The notes under the pieces: model-generated
What the model was told of the DNA's origin: nothing
The model's input: the letters and a program-made list of their open reading frames with translations, nothing else
Database searches by the model: none
Made by a program: the position numbers and the translations under genes
Assembly (NCBI RefSeq): GCF_023716665.1
Contig: NZ_CP071859.1
Coordinates: 1,612,001 to 1,676,000, forward strand
Origin: Vibrio sp. SCSIO 43135
GTDB lineage: Bacteria; Pseudomonadota; Gammaproteobacteria; Enterobacterales; Vibrionaceae
Length of the DNA stretch: 64,000 nucleotides
Direction: 5' to 3'
In this document: piece by piece, positions 33,767 through 42,509 of the stretch
Layout of the letters: each line of letters begins with the position of its first letter
Position numbering within the stretch: position 1 is the stretch's first letter

Positions 33767-34576
33767 ATGAATAGCCCAGAAACCATTCGTCTAGCCATAT
33801 TCATAGCGGTACTTTTGCTATGTGCAATCTGGGAATTCACTTCACCACGTAAAGCCCTTACCCAAAACAAATTTCAACGCTGGCTGAGTAATTTAGGCCT
33901 AGTCGGATTTAACAGCATATGTATCAGCCTTTTGATGCCGCTCGTCGCGTTTCAAGCTGCTATAAACGCCCAAACAAGTGAGATCGGGTTGTTTAACATG
34001 AGTCTCTTTAATTCCGAAACGCTCCCTACTTTCGCAATTGTTATTCTATCCGTCGTTATCTTGGATTTTGCGATTTATATTCAGCATGTGGTGTTTCACC
34101 GAGTACCTTTGTTGTGGCGCCTGCATCAGGTTCATCACGCAGACCAGGATATTGACGTCACCACTGGCGCGCGTTTCCATCCGATTGAAATTATCCTGTC
34201 GATGTGGATTAAGATTGGTATTGTCGTCGCATTAGGGATTCCACCTGAAGCAGTACTGTTGTTTGAAATTATTCTCAACGCGAGTGCAATGTTTAACCAC
34301 AGCAATGCTTTCCTAAACCTAAAAGTAGATTCTTGGCTAAGAAAGGTCATTGTGACACCTGACATGCACCGAGTTCACCACTCGATAAAAGTGAAAGAGA
34401 CACACAGCAATTTTGGTTTTTTTCTATCGGTATGGGATCGTTGGGGTAATACCTACCGAGAACAGCCTGAAGACGGTCACGATAAGGTGACTATTGGTGT
34501 ACCTTTGTTTCGCACTTCTCGTGAACAGTGGCTAGATAAAATGCTTACCCAGCCATTTAGAATCAAAAAGCGTTAG
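33767..34576 (+). CDS. Fatty-acid hydroxylase / sterol desaturase family membrane protein
   Basis: 269 aa from the ATG at 33767, placed six bases after GGAG; an ATG at 33755 overlaps that site. Four membrane segments (about residues 4-22, 39-62, 83-105 and 145-170) are followed by the di-iron histidine clusters of the superfamily: HVVFH near 106-110, HQVHH near 120-124, FNHSN, and HRVHH near 204-208. Such enzymes use O2 and two irons to hydroxylate or desaturate lipids in the membrane. The substrate cannot be judged; bacteria with this gene usually lack sterols, so a fatty acid or ether lipid is more likely. Confidence 0.88.
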   Translation: MNSPETIRLAIFIAVLLLCAIWEFTSPRKALTQNKFQRWLSNLGLVGFNSICISLLMPLVAFQAAINAQTSEIGLFNMSLFNSETLPTFAIVILSVVILDFAIYIQHVVFHRVPLLWRLHQVHHADQDIDVTTGARFHPIEIILSMWIKIGIVVALGIPPEAVLLFEIILNASAMFNHSNAFLNLKVDSWLRKVIVTPDMHRVHHSIKVKETHSNFGFFLSVWDRWGNTYREQPEDGHDKVTIGVPLFRTSREQWLDKMLTQPFRIKKR

Positions 34577-34604
34577 GAAGAGTCCGGACGGAAACTAGAC
34601 CAAT

Positions 34605-36620
34605 CTACACTACGTATTTGTGCAACATTGCCTGCTGATGACCAGCTATATCCGCCACCTGTTCGGAACTCTCGACCATTGAATCAAGCTGCAAGCGAGT
34701 ATCTTCACCCTGCTCTGAAATATGAGCGATGGCACGGCTTACGTCTGCAGTTGCTCGCTCCTGTTGCTCTGTTGCCACAGTAATTTGCTCTATTCGAGCA
34801 CGAATATGATTCACCGCGTCTTCAATACCTTCAAATGTCTGCTTAACTTCATGGCTTGAAGCGAGTGCATTCGACATCTCTTTCCTTGAATCCGCAACTG
34901 CCTCACGTGATTTCTCCGCAGCCGCAATAAGCTCACTCATTCGCTGCCTTATGTTTGACGTCTGTTGAGACGTTCCACTGGCTAGTTGACGAACTTCATC
35001 CGCCACCACTGCGAAGCCTCGCCCCTGTTCTCCTGCCCGAGCAGCCTCAATCGCAGCATTTAACGCCAACAAGTTGGTGTTTTCTGCAATGCCCGAAATG
35101 AGATCAACCATTGCACGGATTTGCTTAACCCGGTTGTCTAATTCCAGCATTGACTGTTCGTTGATATTTAGTGTTTTCTCGAGCTTTTCTAGGCTTGCAT
35201 TATTCGATTCAACGACACTAACACCTCTCGACGAAGCTTCCGATGCGGTTACTGACTCAGAATAAGAACCGTTGGTCACCGTGGCGATTTCTTTGATAGA
35301 AGCCTCCAATTGAGTCACTGTCGCCACCATGCTATCTAACGAGTGGTTTTGTGTTTTGAGAGTACTTTTCGATTGCTCTGCCGCTTGATGGCTTACTTCA
35401 GCACTTTGATAAAGAGTTTCACAATTACGAGTGACGGAAGAAATGGAATCCCGCGTAGTTTCGATAACAGTGTTTAGATTGCTAGACAATATCTGAAGCT
35501 CCTTCGGGCCTTGAAGCTTTGCCGTTAGGCTGTAGTCGTAGTTCGTTAAAGCCTTAAGGCTATGGGTGATACCTTGTAGACCTCGGTTGATCCATGCTCT
35601 TAGCCCCAACCAACAAGTCAGAACGATACAACCAATCACTAGCCCCACTACAACCAATGTATATTTAGCCGACTCCATTACACTATCCACCACCATAGCC
35701 CGCTCGGTAATATCAACCTGTGCTCGCGTCGAGATTTCGTCAAGTAACGTAACCGTTTGATTAGCAACCGTAACTGCGTTGGACACCTTTTCTTGTAGTA
35801 ATTCAGAATGCTGGAGTTTGTTTAAAATCTGCTTCAATACACCTTGTTCTTCAAAACCTTTCTTCACCATTTCATAAGGGGTAATTAGACTTGCAAATTC
35901 AACGACATCTGGGTGCCACTCCAAAAAGTCGTCGTACGCTAAGTTAATACCGGCCACACGATTACGCATCTCTTTGTATTCGAGTTCGGCTTTTTCGAGA
36001 TCCGTTTGCATCATCAGCATTAAAAAGGTGCTTTCCATAGAGCTTGCACTGGCAATAAAACGGTTCGCTGCATCCGTTGACACGGGGTTATCTACCGAAA
36101 GAAAAGAGCTGATTCGATTCATTTCAGGACCAATAGAACTTAGCCCATATCGAAATCCCGTTACTTCGTCGGAAATCTGTTGTTGCATCTCAAGTAAGGC
36201 CGCTTTTGACTCCAAGATGGCCATTGAAGATTGGTTTAATCGCCCTATTTGCTCTTCAAGTGATTGGTGTTGAGCAAGGGCGTTTTCACCAAATACTAAC
36301 CTATGGCTGTCATTCAAGAGTTCTTGATTAGTTTCAATAACTTGTGCAACAGAACCTTCGATCGACTGCAGCTCCGATGTCGACGTAGCTTGCGTACCGT
36401 AGCTCAATAATTTTGCTTGTTCGAGTATTGATTGAGTCAACTTTGCATTGTTTAGCGCTTGAGGAAGGGCTTGAGTTGATAAGGCTTCAAAGTTATTGCC
36501 TATCCGCTCAATGCTTTTAATACTGGTAAATGAAATCACTGCGACAAAAACTGTTATAGTGATGAAGATAGCGCTGATTGTATGAATCAGTGATAAAGGG
36601 CGTTTTGTTTTAGTTTTCAT
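34605..36620 (-). CDS. Methyl-accepting chemotaxis protein
   Basis: 671 aa from the ATG at 36620, just before [16 protein letters not shown]; a TTG start 24 bases earlier is less likely. The first membrane segment is about residues 12-31, then a long helical periplasmic domain of about 280 residues, a second segment near 317-340, HAMP, and the signalling domain with tip [21 protein letters not shown] near 508-528. The sensor part is helical but shows no HBM signature, and I cannot name its ligand class. No C-terminal NWETF-like pentapeptide is present; it ends [10 protein letters not shown]. It is a single gene, divergent from the NlpC/P60 gene. Confidence 0.9.
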   Translation of the reverse strand: MKTKTKRPLSLIHTISAIFITITVFVAVISFTSIKSIERIGNNFEALSTQALPQALNNAKLTQSILEQAKLLSYGTQATSTSELQSIEGSVAQVIETNQELLNDSHRLVFGENALAQHQSLEEQIGRLNQSSMAILESKAALLEMQQQISDEVTGFRYGLSSIGPEMNRISSFLSVDNPVSTDAANRFIASASSMESTFLMLMMQTDLEKAELEYKEMRNRVAGINLAYDDFLEWHPDVVEFASLITPYEMVKKGFEEQGVLKQILNKLQHSELLQEKVSNAVTVANQTVTLLDEISTRAQVDITERAMVVDSVMESAKYTLVVVGLVIGCIVLTCWLGLRAWINRGLQGITHSLKALTNYDYSLTAKLQGPKELQILSSNLNTVIETTRDSISSVTRNCETLYQSAEVSHQAAEQSKSTLKTQNHSLDSMVATVTQLEASIKEIATVTNGSYSESVTASEASSRGVSVVESNNASLEKLEKTLNINEQSMLELDNRVKQIRAMVDLISGIAENTNLLALNAAIEAARAGEQGRGFAVVADEVRQLASGTSQQTSNIRQRMSELIAAAEKSREAVADSRKEMSNALASSHEVKQTFEGIEDAVNHIRARIEQITVATEQQERATADVSRAIAHISEQGEDTRLQLDSMVESSEQVADIAGHQQAMLHKYVV

Positions 36621-36711
36621 GATGAGTCTAGCCAATTGAAGCAATTGTTTGCTTGATGCTATTGCGCTTCAATGACAGATTCATTTCATTGATATTTCAC
36701 TTGGGTTACAT

Positions 36712-37218
36712 ATGGATAAGATAGCCGTATTGGTGTTGGGTTTACTGATAGCAGGGTGTTCTACTGCGCCAAGCACTGTGGTAACTGGCTCAAAATCTGT
36801 GGTGGAAGGCCAACCGACATCTCTTCAGCAACGCAAGTTAGTCGAATCCTTTCTTACCGTTTTTGACCAATGGGAAGGAGCACCTTACCAACTTGGTGGT
36901 AGCAGCTTAGCAGGCATCGACTGCTCTGCGTTTGTTCAAATAGCCTATAGTTCAGCTACACAGCAAAAACTACCTAGGACAACCCTAAAGCAAAGCCAAG
37001 TCGGAACATACGTGAACTACGATCAAGCTGAAATTGGTGACTTAGTTTTCTTCAAAACGTCACGCACGACTAGGCATGTTGGCGTGTATTTAGGTAGCAA
37101 GCAGTTCATGCATGCTTCCACATCCAAAGGCGTAATCATATCTAGGATTGATAACCCGTACTGGGCTTCAAAATTTTGGCAGTTTAGGCGAGTAGCTAAC
37201 TCGCCTGAAAAGATTTAA
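36712..37218 (+). CDS. NlpC/P60 lipoprotein, peptidoglycan endopeptidase
   Basis: 168 aa. The lipobox LIAGCS puts the lipidated Cys at residue 16, with no Asp at +2 (Ser/Thr follow), so outer-membrane sorting is expected. The NlpC/P60 triad is complete: Cys71 in GIDCSAFVQ, His122 in RHVGVYLG, and His134 in FMHASTSKG. It resembles E. coli NlpC and MepS, which cut peptide cross-links between D-Ala and DAP or within stem peptides. The short region between lipobox and domain is Ser/Thr-rich. It is close to the DUF3802 gene, which converges on it. Confidence 0.92.
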   Translation: MDKIAVLVLGLLIAGCSTAPSTVVTGSKSVVEGQPTSLQQRKLVESFLTVFDQWEGAPYQLGGSSLAGIDCSAFVQIAYSSATQQKLPRTTLKQSQVGTYVNYDQAEIGDLVFFKTSRTTRHVGVYLGSKQFMHASTSKGVIISRIDNPYWASKFWQFRRVANSPEKI

Positions 37219-37240
37219 GAAAATCGAAAGGTGTGTTTGA

Positions 37241-37585
37241 TTAGTCGTACGTCGCTACGGCAATATCGAAAAGGTTTTTTACCAACGCGATGTATTCATC
37301 CAGAAAGGTAATTTGTTCATTGGTGGCTGGCTTGGTCCAAACGCCAGCAAGCACTTCAGATAAGTCTTCTACTACCGAGTCGGCTTCTTTAAGTAGTTGA
37401 AAACGCACGCTTGAATGCAGCTCTGGATTCTGTTCGAAAATCGCCATGATATTGCTCGCTACCATATCAGTAACCACATCTTCGACACTTTCCGCGCCCG
37501 TATCACTGGTATCGGACGTAAATACATCTAAATTGAATGCTAGGTGCTCGATTAGAGCTAAGTATCCATCGGTTTCTACAACCAC
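37241..37585 (-). CDS. DUF3802-type small acidic protein
   Basis: 114 aa from a GTG at 37585, eight bases after GGAG. It is acidic and helical, with no signal or membrane segment and no cysteine. It begins MVVETDGYLALIEHLAFNLD. I place it in DUF3802, a Vibrio family of unknown function, from memory of its start and length; this is moderately sure. It ends 22 bases from the NlpC gene on the opposite strand. Confidence 0.75.
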   Translation of the reverse strand: MVVETDGYLALIEHLAFNLDVFTSDTSDTGAESVEDVVTDMVASNIMAIFEQNPELHSSVRFQLLKEADSVVEDLSEVLAGVWTKPATNEQITFLDEYIALVKNLFDIAVATYD

Positions 37586-37993
37586 ACTAAATTCTCCGCG
37601 TTACTGCTTAACTGGCTAGCGATAAGTATTCCTTCACTAATACTAAGACATATAGGCAGACTTTAACAATATACCCGCTCTCAGTTGGCTTTTTTTTACT
37701 CATAACCTGAACCAACTAACGCTTTTTATGGTTCAAGTCACACTCTAACTCATCACCAATAAGCGTAAAGTTTCATGAGCTTACTAAGTGTTTGCTATTT
37801 GAGAAATAGGAGCTGTACATATCGAAGCTAAGGTAAATCATTTATGATTTGGCTATAGAGGAATATCACACTTTGCCTAATATGTTATATGAATACGTGT
37901 GAATTAAATGAATCTTTGAAAAACGAATCAGATTTCCTCTTTGTCTTGTCCTAAACTTATGGCAAATAAGCATTTACTTGGCGGAGAATACTT
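37586..37993. other. Intergenic region before the fructosamine-kinase-like gene
   Basis: About 408 bases without a credible gene. The only open frames are a few codons long. Around 37708-37738 the stretch CTGAACCA ... TGGTTCAAG forms an imperfect inverted repeat of unknown use, and it is not followed by a T run. The region is AT-rich and should carry the promoters of both flanking genes, but I cannot place them with confidence. Confidence 0.4.
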
Positions 37994-38860
37994 ATGTGGC
38001 AAGCTCTATCCCAACAGCTATCTGAAACTCTAATGTTTGATTTCAACATTAACGAACGTTCAAAAGTTCACGGAGGAGAAATTAGTGAGTGCTACATGAT
38101 CAGTGATGGAGAACAGCGTTATTTTGTAAAAACCAACACGAGGGATTTTTTGCCACAATTCCAAGTCGAAGCGGAGAACATTCAAACCCTTCGCGACACC
38201 TCCACCGTATTCGTTCCCGAGCTAATTCTAACTGGCACCAGCAAAGACCACTCGTTTATCGTGCTCAATTACCTTGCGACCAAACCGCTGGATGACAATA
38301 AGCTCAGCTTCAAATTCGGTGCTCAGTTGGCCAAGTTGCATTTATGGGGTGAGCAAAAAGAGTTCGGTTACGATCAAGACAACTACATTGGAAATACACT
38401 TCAGCCAAACAAATGGGATCGCAAGTGGCACCGATTTTTCTCTGAGCAACGTATTGGCTGGCAATTGCAATTGCTACGAGAAAAAGGCATCGAACTCGTC
38501 AATATTGGCGAATTTGTCCAGTTAGTTGAAAGTCGGCTCGCCAGTCACACCCCCCGCCCTTCGCTTCTCCACGGCGACCTTTGGCATGGTAATGTCGCTA
38601 AATCCGCATTTGGTCCCATATGCTACGACCCTGCGTGTTATTGGGGTGACCGTGAATGTGATATTGCAATGACGGAGTTATTCGAGGGCTTCCAACCTGA
38701 GTTCTATCAGGGGTACGAAAGCGTTTTACCGTTAGACTTTGGTTATGCTGAGCGCAAGGACATTTACAACCTTTATCACGTACTGAACCACTACAATCAA
38801 TTTGGTGGCCACTACCTTGCTGAAGCTGAATCAATGGTTGAGAAAATACTAAGCTATTAA
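37994..38860 (+). CDS. yniA: Fructosamine kinase family protein (YniA-like)
   Basis: 288 aa, cytoplasmic. The kinase fold is shown by GGEISECYMI near residues 27-36, the nucleotide-binding Lys in YFVKTNT near 43-49, and the catalytic motif LLHGDLWHGN near 190-199, followed by CYDPACYWGDRECDIAM. Family members phosphorylate ketosamines to undo glycation, or ribulose- and erythrulosamines; the substrate of the bacterial YniA group is less certain. GGAG precedes the ATG. It is a single gene with a terminator at 38891-38919. Confidence 0.9.
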   Translation: MWQALSQQLSETLMFDFNINERSKVHGGEISECYMISDGEQRYFVKTNTRDFLPQFQVEAENIQTLRDTSTVFVPELILTGTSKDHSFIVLNYLATKPLDDNKLSFKFGAQLAKLHLWGEQKEFGYDQDNYIGNTLQPNKWDRKWHRFFSEQRIGWQLQLLREKGIELVNIGEFVQLVESRLASHTPRPSLLHGDLWHGNVAKSAFGPICYDPACYWGDRECDIAMTELFEGFQPEFYQGYESVLPLDFGYAERKDIYNLYHVLNHYNQFGGHYLAEAESMVEKILSY

Positions 38861-38890
38861 TTAATTCACAACAAAAATACACAAACCTCA

Positions 38891-38926
38891 AAACAGACGC
38901 CTAACTTATGCGTCTGTTTGTTTTTT
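38891..38926 (+). terminator. Terminator after yniA
   Basis: AAACAGACGC (38891-38900) pairs with GCGTCTGTTT (38910-38919), followed by GTTTTTT. Confidence 0.85.
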
Positions 38927-39020
38927 CTGGGGCAAATCAAACTTTGTACTTAATTCACAACCATAACTAACTTGGCGGCTTACTATTGAAGTATCTCAAA
39001 CATGAAGTAAGGAGATAGGC

Positions 39021-39224
39021 ATGAGAAACTACACGGAACGAAAGGTAAAATGCCCTCACTGTGGTCATTCAATCGGTATTACGCTGGATGCGTCGAATGG
39101 AAGCCAAGAGTTTTATGATGATTGCCCAGCATGTTGCCACGCTATTCACCTCAATATGACGGTCGATGAAAGGCATAATAGTATCGAACTCTTTGTCGAT
39201 GCCGACGATGAACAAGTCTTCTAA
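39021..39224 (+). CDS. CPXCG-motif cysteine-rich small protein
   Basis: 67 aa with two cysteine pairs: CPHCG near residues 11-15 and CPACC near 35-39, probably a zinc ribbon. The rest is acidic. The family is widely spread in gammaproteobacteria and its role is unknown. A clear AAGGAG precedes the ATG, and a terminator follows eight bases after the stop, so it is transcribed alone. Confidence 0.85.
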   Translation: MRNYTERKVKCPHCGHSIGITLDASNGSQEFYDDCPACCHAIHLNMTVDERHNSIELFVDADDEQVF

Positions 39225-39231
39225 AATTTTC

Positions 39232-39258
39232 AAAAAGCGCCCTTTATGGGCGCTTTTT
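39232..39258 (+). terminator. Terminator after the CPXCG gene
   Basis: AAAAAGCGCCC (39232-39242), loop TTTAT, GGGCGCTTTTT (39248-39258), then T. It marks the edge between housekeeping genes and the T6SS cluster. Confidence 0.88.
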
Positions 39259-39435
39259 TATTAGCTCCACTTTTATTTTCATAACGCAGAACAAATCACA
39301 CCACACCAAAACATTTGAAATAAAATCACTTTCTTACTTGATGTGCGATTTCTTTTAATTAATCATTAACATTAATTAAGGCGTACTTATAAAACTTGTT
39401 GACTTCATTTGCGCCTCAACTTCACAGGGATGTAT

Positions 39436-41418
39436 ATGGCTGATCAGTTTTCACCTTCAGCAAGTTCGATTTCTGCTGTCGACTCAAGTAATCAAGAACA
39501 CAGTGTTACTGAATTTTCTGTTTCACAGCGTCTTTCCGAACCTTTTGTTATCGAGCTCATTTTGGTCTCGAAATCCTTTGATTTAGAAGCCCAGTTAGGC
39601 CAAAAGCTTACTGTGAGTCGTTATAATAACGAATCAGGGAGCCTTTCACTTTCCCGTTCATACAATGGTGTCATCACTCAGATACAGCATTTAGGCTTAG
39701 ACGCCAACCTACAGTTTTCTAGCTATAAGGTTGTGCTAAGACCTTGGTTCTGGCTCTTGACTCATACCCATGGTTTTCGTGTTTACCAAAACCAATCGAC
39801 CAAAGACATCGTTAGCGATATTTTCACCAATGCGGGTTTCAGTGGTTCATTTACCGCTAGTAATTTGCCTTCTACTAAACGTGAGTACTGTCTTCAATAC
39901 AATGAGTCAGATTTTGACTTTGTTACTCGTTTACTGTCAGAAGAAGGGGTCCACTACTATTTCGAGCATTCTTCTTCTGATCATAAAATGATTCTTCAAG
40001 ATGCTCAGACACCCTTTTCTAAAGCAAGTACTTCTAAGTTTGATATGGTCGAAGTTCCTTCGGGAAGTAATCCACTTATTCACTCATGGATGCCTCGCTC
40101 TGAGTTTCATGGTGCAAGTGTAGAATTGACTAGTTACGATTACTCACAAAGCAAACTTATTTCCAGCAAGGTGAAGAAATCCAGTCATACCATTTCGAAC
40201 AATACTAAACTTACGCAAACACACTACCCTCCGTTAGGAATAAGTCGAGATCGCACTGACCTCGCAAGTAACTTGGTTAAGCGCCGTATTGAACAAATAG
40301 AACAGAATTACCAAAGTGTCATCGCAACAAGTCATTCTGACGAGTTTGAGCTAGGATCCTGGTTTTCTCTCGCGAATCACCTAGATAAGAACCAATTGGG
40401 TGATTATTCCGTCATTGGAATGACCGCTGCTTATAACAGCGAAGGTGAGTGCACGATAGAGATAGAGCTGATTCCACAAGCGACACCCCATTATCCTCCA
40501 GTGCTAAACAAACCCGTGGTTAATGGCTTACAAAGCGCACTGGTCGCAGGCTCAACGGCTGGTGATATAAACCAAGACGAACAAGGCAGAGTAAGAATAC
40601 AGTTCCACTGGGACACTGAAACCTCTGGCGACAAAACAAGTTGTTACGTTCGAGTTGCACAGATGCTCGCTGGCAGCGGTTATGGTAGTCAATTTGTACC
40701 TAGAGCCGGGCAAGAAGTCCTTGTGGCTTTTATTGATGGCGATCCTGATCAGCCTGTAATCACTGGTAGTGTATACAACAGTAAGAACGCCCTCCCGTAC
40801 CCAGAAGCCAATAGCACTAAATCTGGTTTTAAAACTAAACTTTCTGGGCAAAGCAATGAATGGTATTTCGATGACAAGAAAGACAACGAGTTGTTTTACG
40901 TGCACGCAGCAAAAGATCTTACCCAAGAAGTTGAAAATAACGTCACCGAAACGATTAAGGGTGAAGCCAGCCAAACCGTCACTAAGCAGGTGACGGTATC
41001 CACTGAAGATAATTACAGCCTCTCAGTCACTAAGGCACTCAGCCAAAAGGCAAAATCTATTTCCATCGAAGCCGACGACTCGATAGAGCTCACAGTAGGA
41101 TCAAGCAAAATCAGTATTTCCTCATCTTCTATAAGCATAGAAGCTAGCAGTATCGAAGTTAAAGCATCCAACTCTCTATCGTTGCAAGGCACTAGCGTCG
41201 AAAGTAAAGCGACCTCTTCCAATAAGATAAGTGGCGCCACTACGGCTGTTGAAGCAACAAGCTCAAATAGCATTAAGGGGATGAGCGTTGCAATCGAGGC
41301 CCAAACTACGCTTAGCGCACAGGGGCAATTGAGCGCAGAGTTTAAGTCAGGGTTAAAGGCGACGTTTGATGGCGGTGTTATGGGCGAAGTAAAAGGTGCA
41401 ATTGTAAAGGTTAACTAA
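39436..41418 (+). CDS. vgrG: VgrG spike protein of the type VI secretion system
   Basis: 660 aa from the ATG at 39436 (AGGG six bases before it). The N-terminal gp27-like part holds FRVYQNQSTKDIVSDIF and YNESDFDFVTRLLSEEGVHYYFEH. The gp5-like OB fold carries DEQGRVRIQFHWD, RVAQMLAGSGYGSQFVPRAGQEV and VAFIDGDPDQPVITGSVYN (each 14-23 residues in the protein; key pieces QGRVRIQFHWD and GDPDQPVITG). The last 150 residues are Ser/Ile/Glu repeats forming the beta-helical needle and end at KVN, so there is no fused effector. It is the puncturing tip of the T6SS, sharpened by the PAAR protein. It overlaps the next gene by one base. Confidence 0.95.
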   Translation: MADQFSPSASSISAVDSSNQEHSVTEFSVSQRLSEPFVIELILVSKSFDLEAQLGQKLTVSRYNNESGSLSLSRSYNGVITQIQHLGLDANLQFSSYKVVLRPWFWLLTHTHGFRVYQNQSTKDIVSDIFTNAGFSGSFTASNLPSTKREYCLQYNESDFDFVTRLLSEEGVHYYFEHSSSDHKMILQDAQTPFSKASTSKFDMVEVPSGSNPLIHSWMPRSEFHGASVELTSYDYSQSKLISSKVKKSSHTISNNTKLTQTHYPPLGISRDRTDLASNLVKRRIEQIEQNYQSVIATSHSDEFELGSWFSLANHLDKNQLGDYSVIGMTAAYNSEGECTIEIELIPQATPHYPPVLNKPVVNGLQSALVAGSTAGDINQDEQGRVRIQFHWDTETSGDKTSCYVRVAQMLAGSGYGSQFVPRAGQEVLVAFIDGDPDQPVITGSVYNSKNALPYPEANSTKSGFKTKLSGQSNEWYFDDKKDNELFYVHAAKDLTQEVENNVTETIKGEASQTVTKQVTVSTEDNYSLSVTKALSQKAKSISIEADDSIELTVGSSKISISSSSISIEASSIEVKASNSLSLQGTSVESKATSSNKISGATTAVEATSSNSIKGMSVAIEAQTTLSAQGQLSAEFKSGLKATFDGGVMGEVKGAIVKVN

Positions 41419-41990
41419 TGACGTTTAAAAAGATTCCGTACAATAGTAGTGCTCAAATACTACCTCGATTTAAAATTTCGGATGATGCGGCTGCCCTTAT
41501 TGAGGAGGAAGCATCCGTTGAACAGACAATTCAAGTTCTTAATGATAATGCCCTATATTCAGACCTAGTTCAGTTCTTAGCTCATGCTCTGCCCGTCAGA
41601 GAAGCCATTTGGTGGGGGGCACTATGCCTCCAAACCCGTCAAAATGATTGGTCACCCGTACAGTTACAGTGCTTAAACTCCGCAAAAAACTGGGTCAAAG
41701 GGCCATCTGAAGAGCTACGCCGAAAATGTGAACTATACTCAAATCGCTTAGAGCTCAACTGTGGACCTTCATGGCTTGCTCAAGCCGTCTTTTGGAATGG
41801 CTCAGGAAGCATTGTATCGCCGGAGCTTCCAGCAGTACTGCCCGACCCGTTCCTGTATTCCAAGGCCGTTGCTGGCGCAGTTAACCATTCAGCCGCACTA
41901 CCCGAATGGGACAACTACCAAGGATATATTGAATATGCCATCTCGACTGGGCTAGATATTGCTCGTGGCGGTAACGGAAAAGAGGATTAA
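41418..41990 (+). CDS. DUF6931-like T6SS-associated protein between vgrG and PAAR
   Basis: 190 aa, with no signal or membrane segment. Tryptophan-rich motifs REAIWWGALC near residues 61-70 and WLAQAVFWNGSGSI near 118-131 fit the DUF6931 proteins encoded beside T6SS spike genes; I assign the family from memory. The ATG overlaps the vgrG stop (TAATG) and the gene ends two bases before PAAR, so the three are co-translated. It may be an adaptor or chaperone for loading the spike, by position only. Confidence 0.7.
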   Translation: MTFKKIPYNSSAQILPRFKISDDAAALIEEEASVEQTIQVLNDNALYSDLVQFLAHALPVREAIWWGALCLQTRQNDWSPVQLQCLNSAKNWVKGPSEELRRKCELYSNRLELNCGPSWLAQAVFWNGSGSIVSPELPAVLPDPFLYSKAVAGAVNHSAALPEWDNYQGYIEYAISTGLDIARGGNGKED

Positions 41991-41992
41991 CT

Positions 41993-42292
41993 ATGACATT
42001 AGCAGCTAGATTAACCGACATGCACGTGTGTCCCATGCAAACTCCAGCTGTTCCTCCCGTACCACACGTAGGTGGGCCGATAACAGGCCCTGGAGCACCA
42101 ACTGTTCTCATTGGCAATATGCCGGCCGCAACAATGGGAGATATGTGCGTTTGCGTAGGCCCCCCCGACTCCATTATTAAGGGAAGTGCTACCGTTTTAA
42201 TCAATAGTAAACCGGCAGTTAGGATGGGAGATACCACCTCTCACGGTGGGAGTATTGTGCTAGGAATGCCCACAGTTATGATCGGGGGTTAG
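41993..42292 (+). CDS. PAAR-repeat spike tip protein
   Basis: 99 aa, rich in Gly, Pro and Thr. The PAAR repeats show as MPAATMGD near residues 38-45 and KPAVRMGD near 73-80. Conserved His and Cys (HVCP, HVGGP, MCVC, SHGG) can hold the zinc at the tip. PAAR proteins cap VgrG and sharpen it. No toxin domain is attached; the protein ends soon after the last repeat (TVMIGG). It is the last gene of the vgrG trio, and 217 bases follow before tssA. Confidence 0.9.
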   Translation: MTLAARLTDMHVCPMQTPAVPPVPHVGGPITGPGAPTVLIGNMPAATMGDMCVCVGPPDSIIKGSATVLINSKPAVRMGDTTSHGGSIVLGMPTVMIGG

Positions 42293-42441
42293 TAAATATT
42301 TTCATTTACCTTTCACATTTAGCGTGACATCAGTCCAGTTTTTTAGATGAAGTTCAAAGTTTTTGGTAAATAATTATTTTCTCGAAGACATTTCATAAAA
42401 AAGTCCTAGAATTAACAAATGTTAATAAACCTTTAAACCTA

Positions 42442-42461
42442 TTGATAATCATAATGATGCG
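42442..42461. promoter_or_regulatory. Fur-box-like sequence upstream of tssA
   Basis: TTGATAATCATAATGATGCG reads as hexamers GATAAT-CATAAT-GATGCG, close to the repeat structure of Fur boxes (GATAAT arrays). It lies about 50 bases before the tssA start, where a promoter should be. The region is AT-rich, so chance matches are likely. Confidence 0.35.
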
Positions 42462-42509
42462 TAGATTTTAACCACCACATTATCGATTAAGTTAATCATC
42501 AGGAATCAT

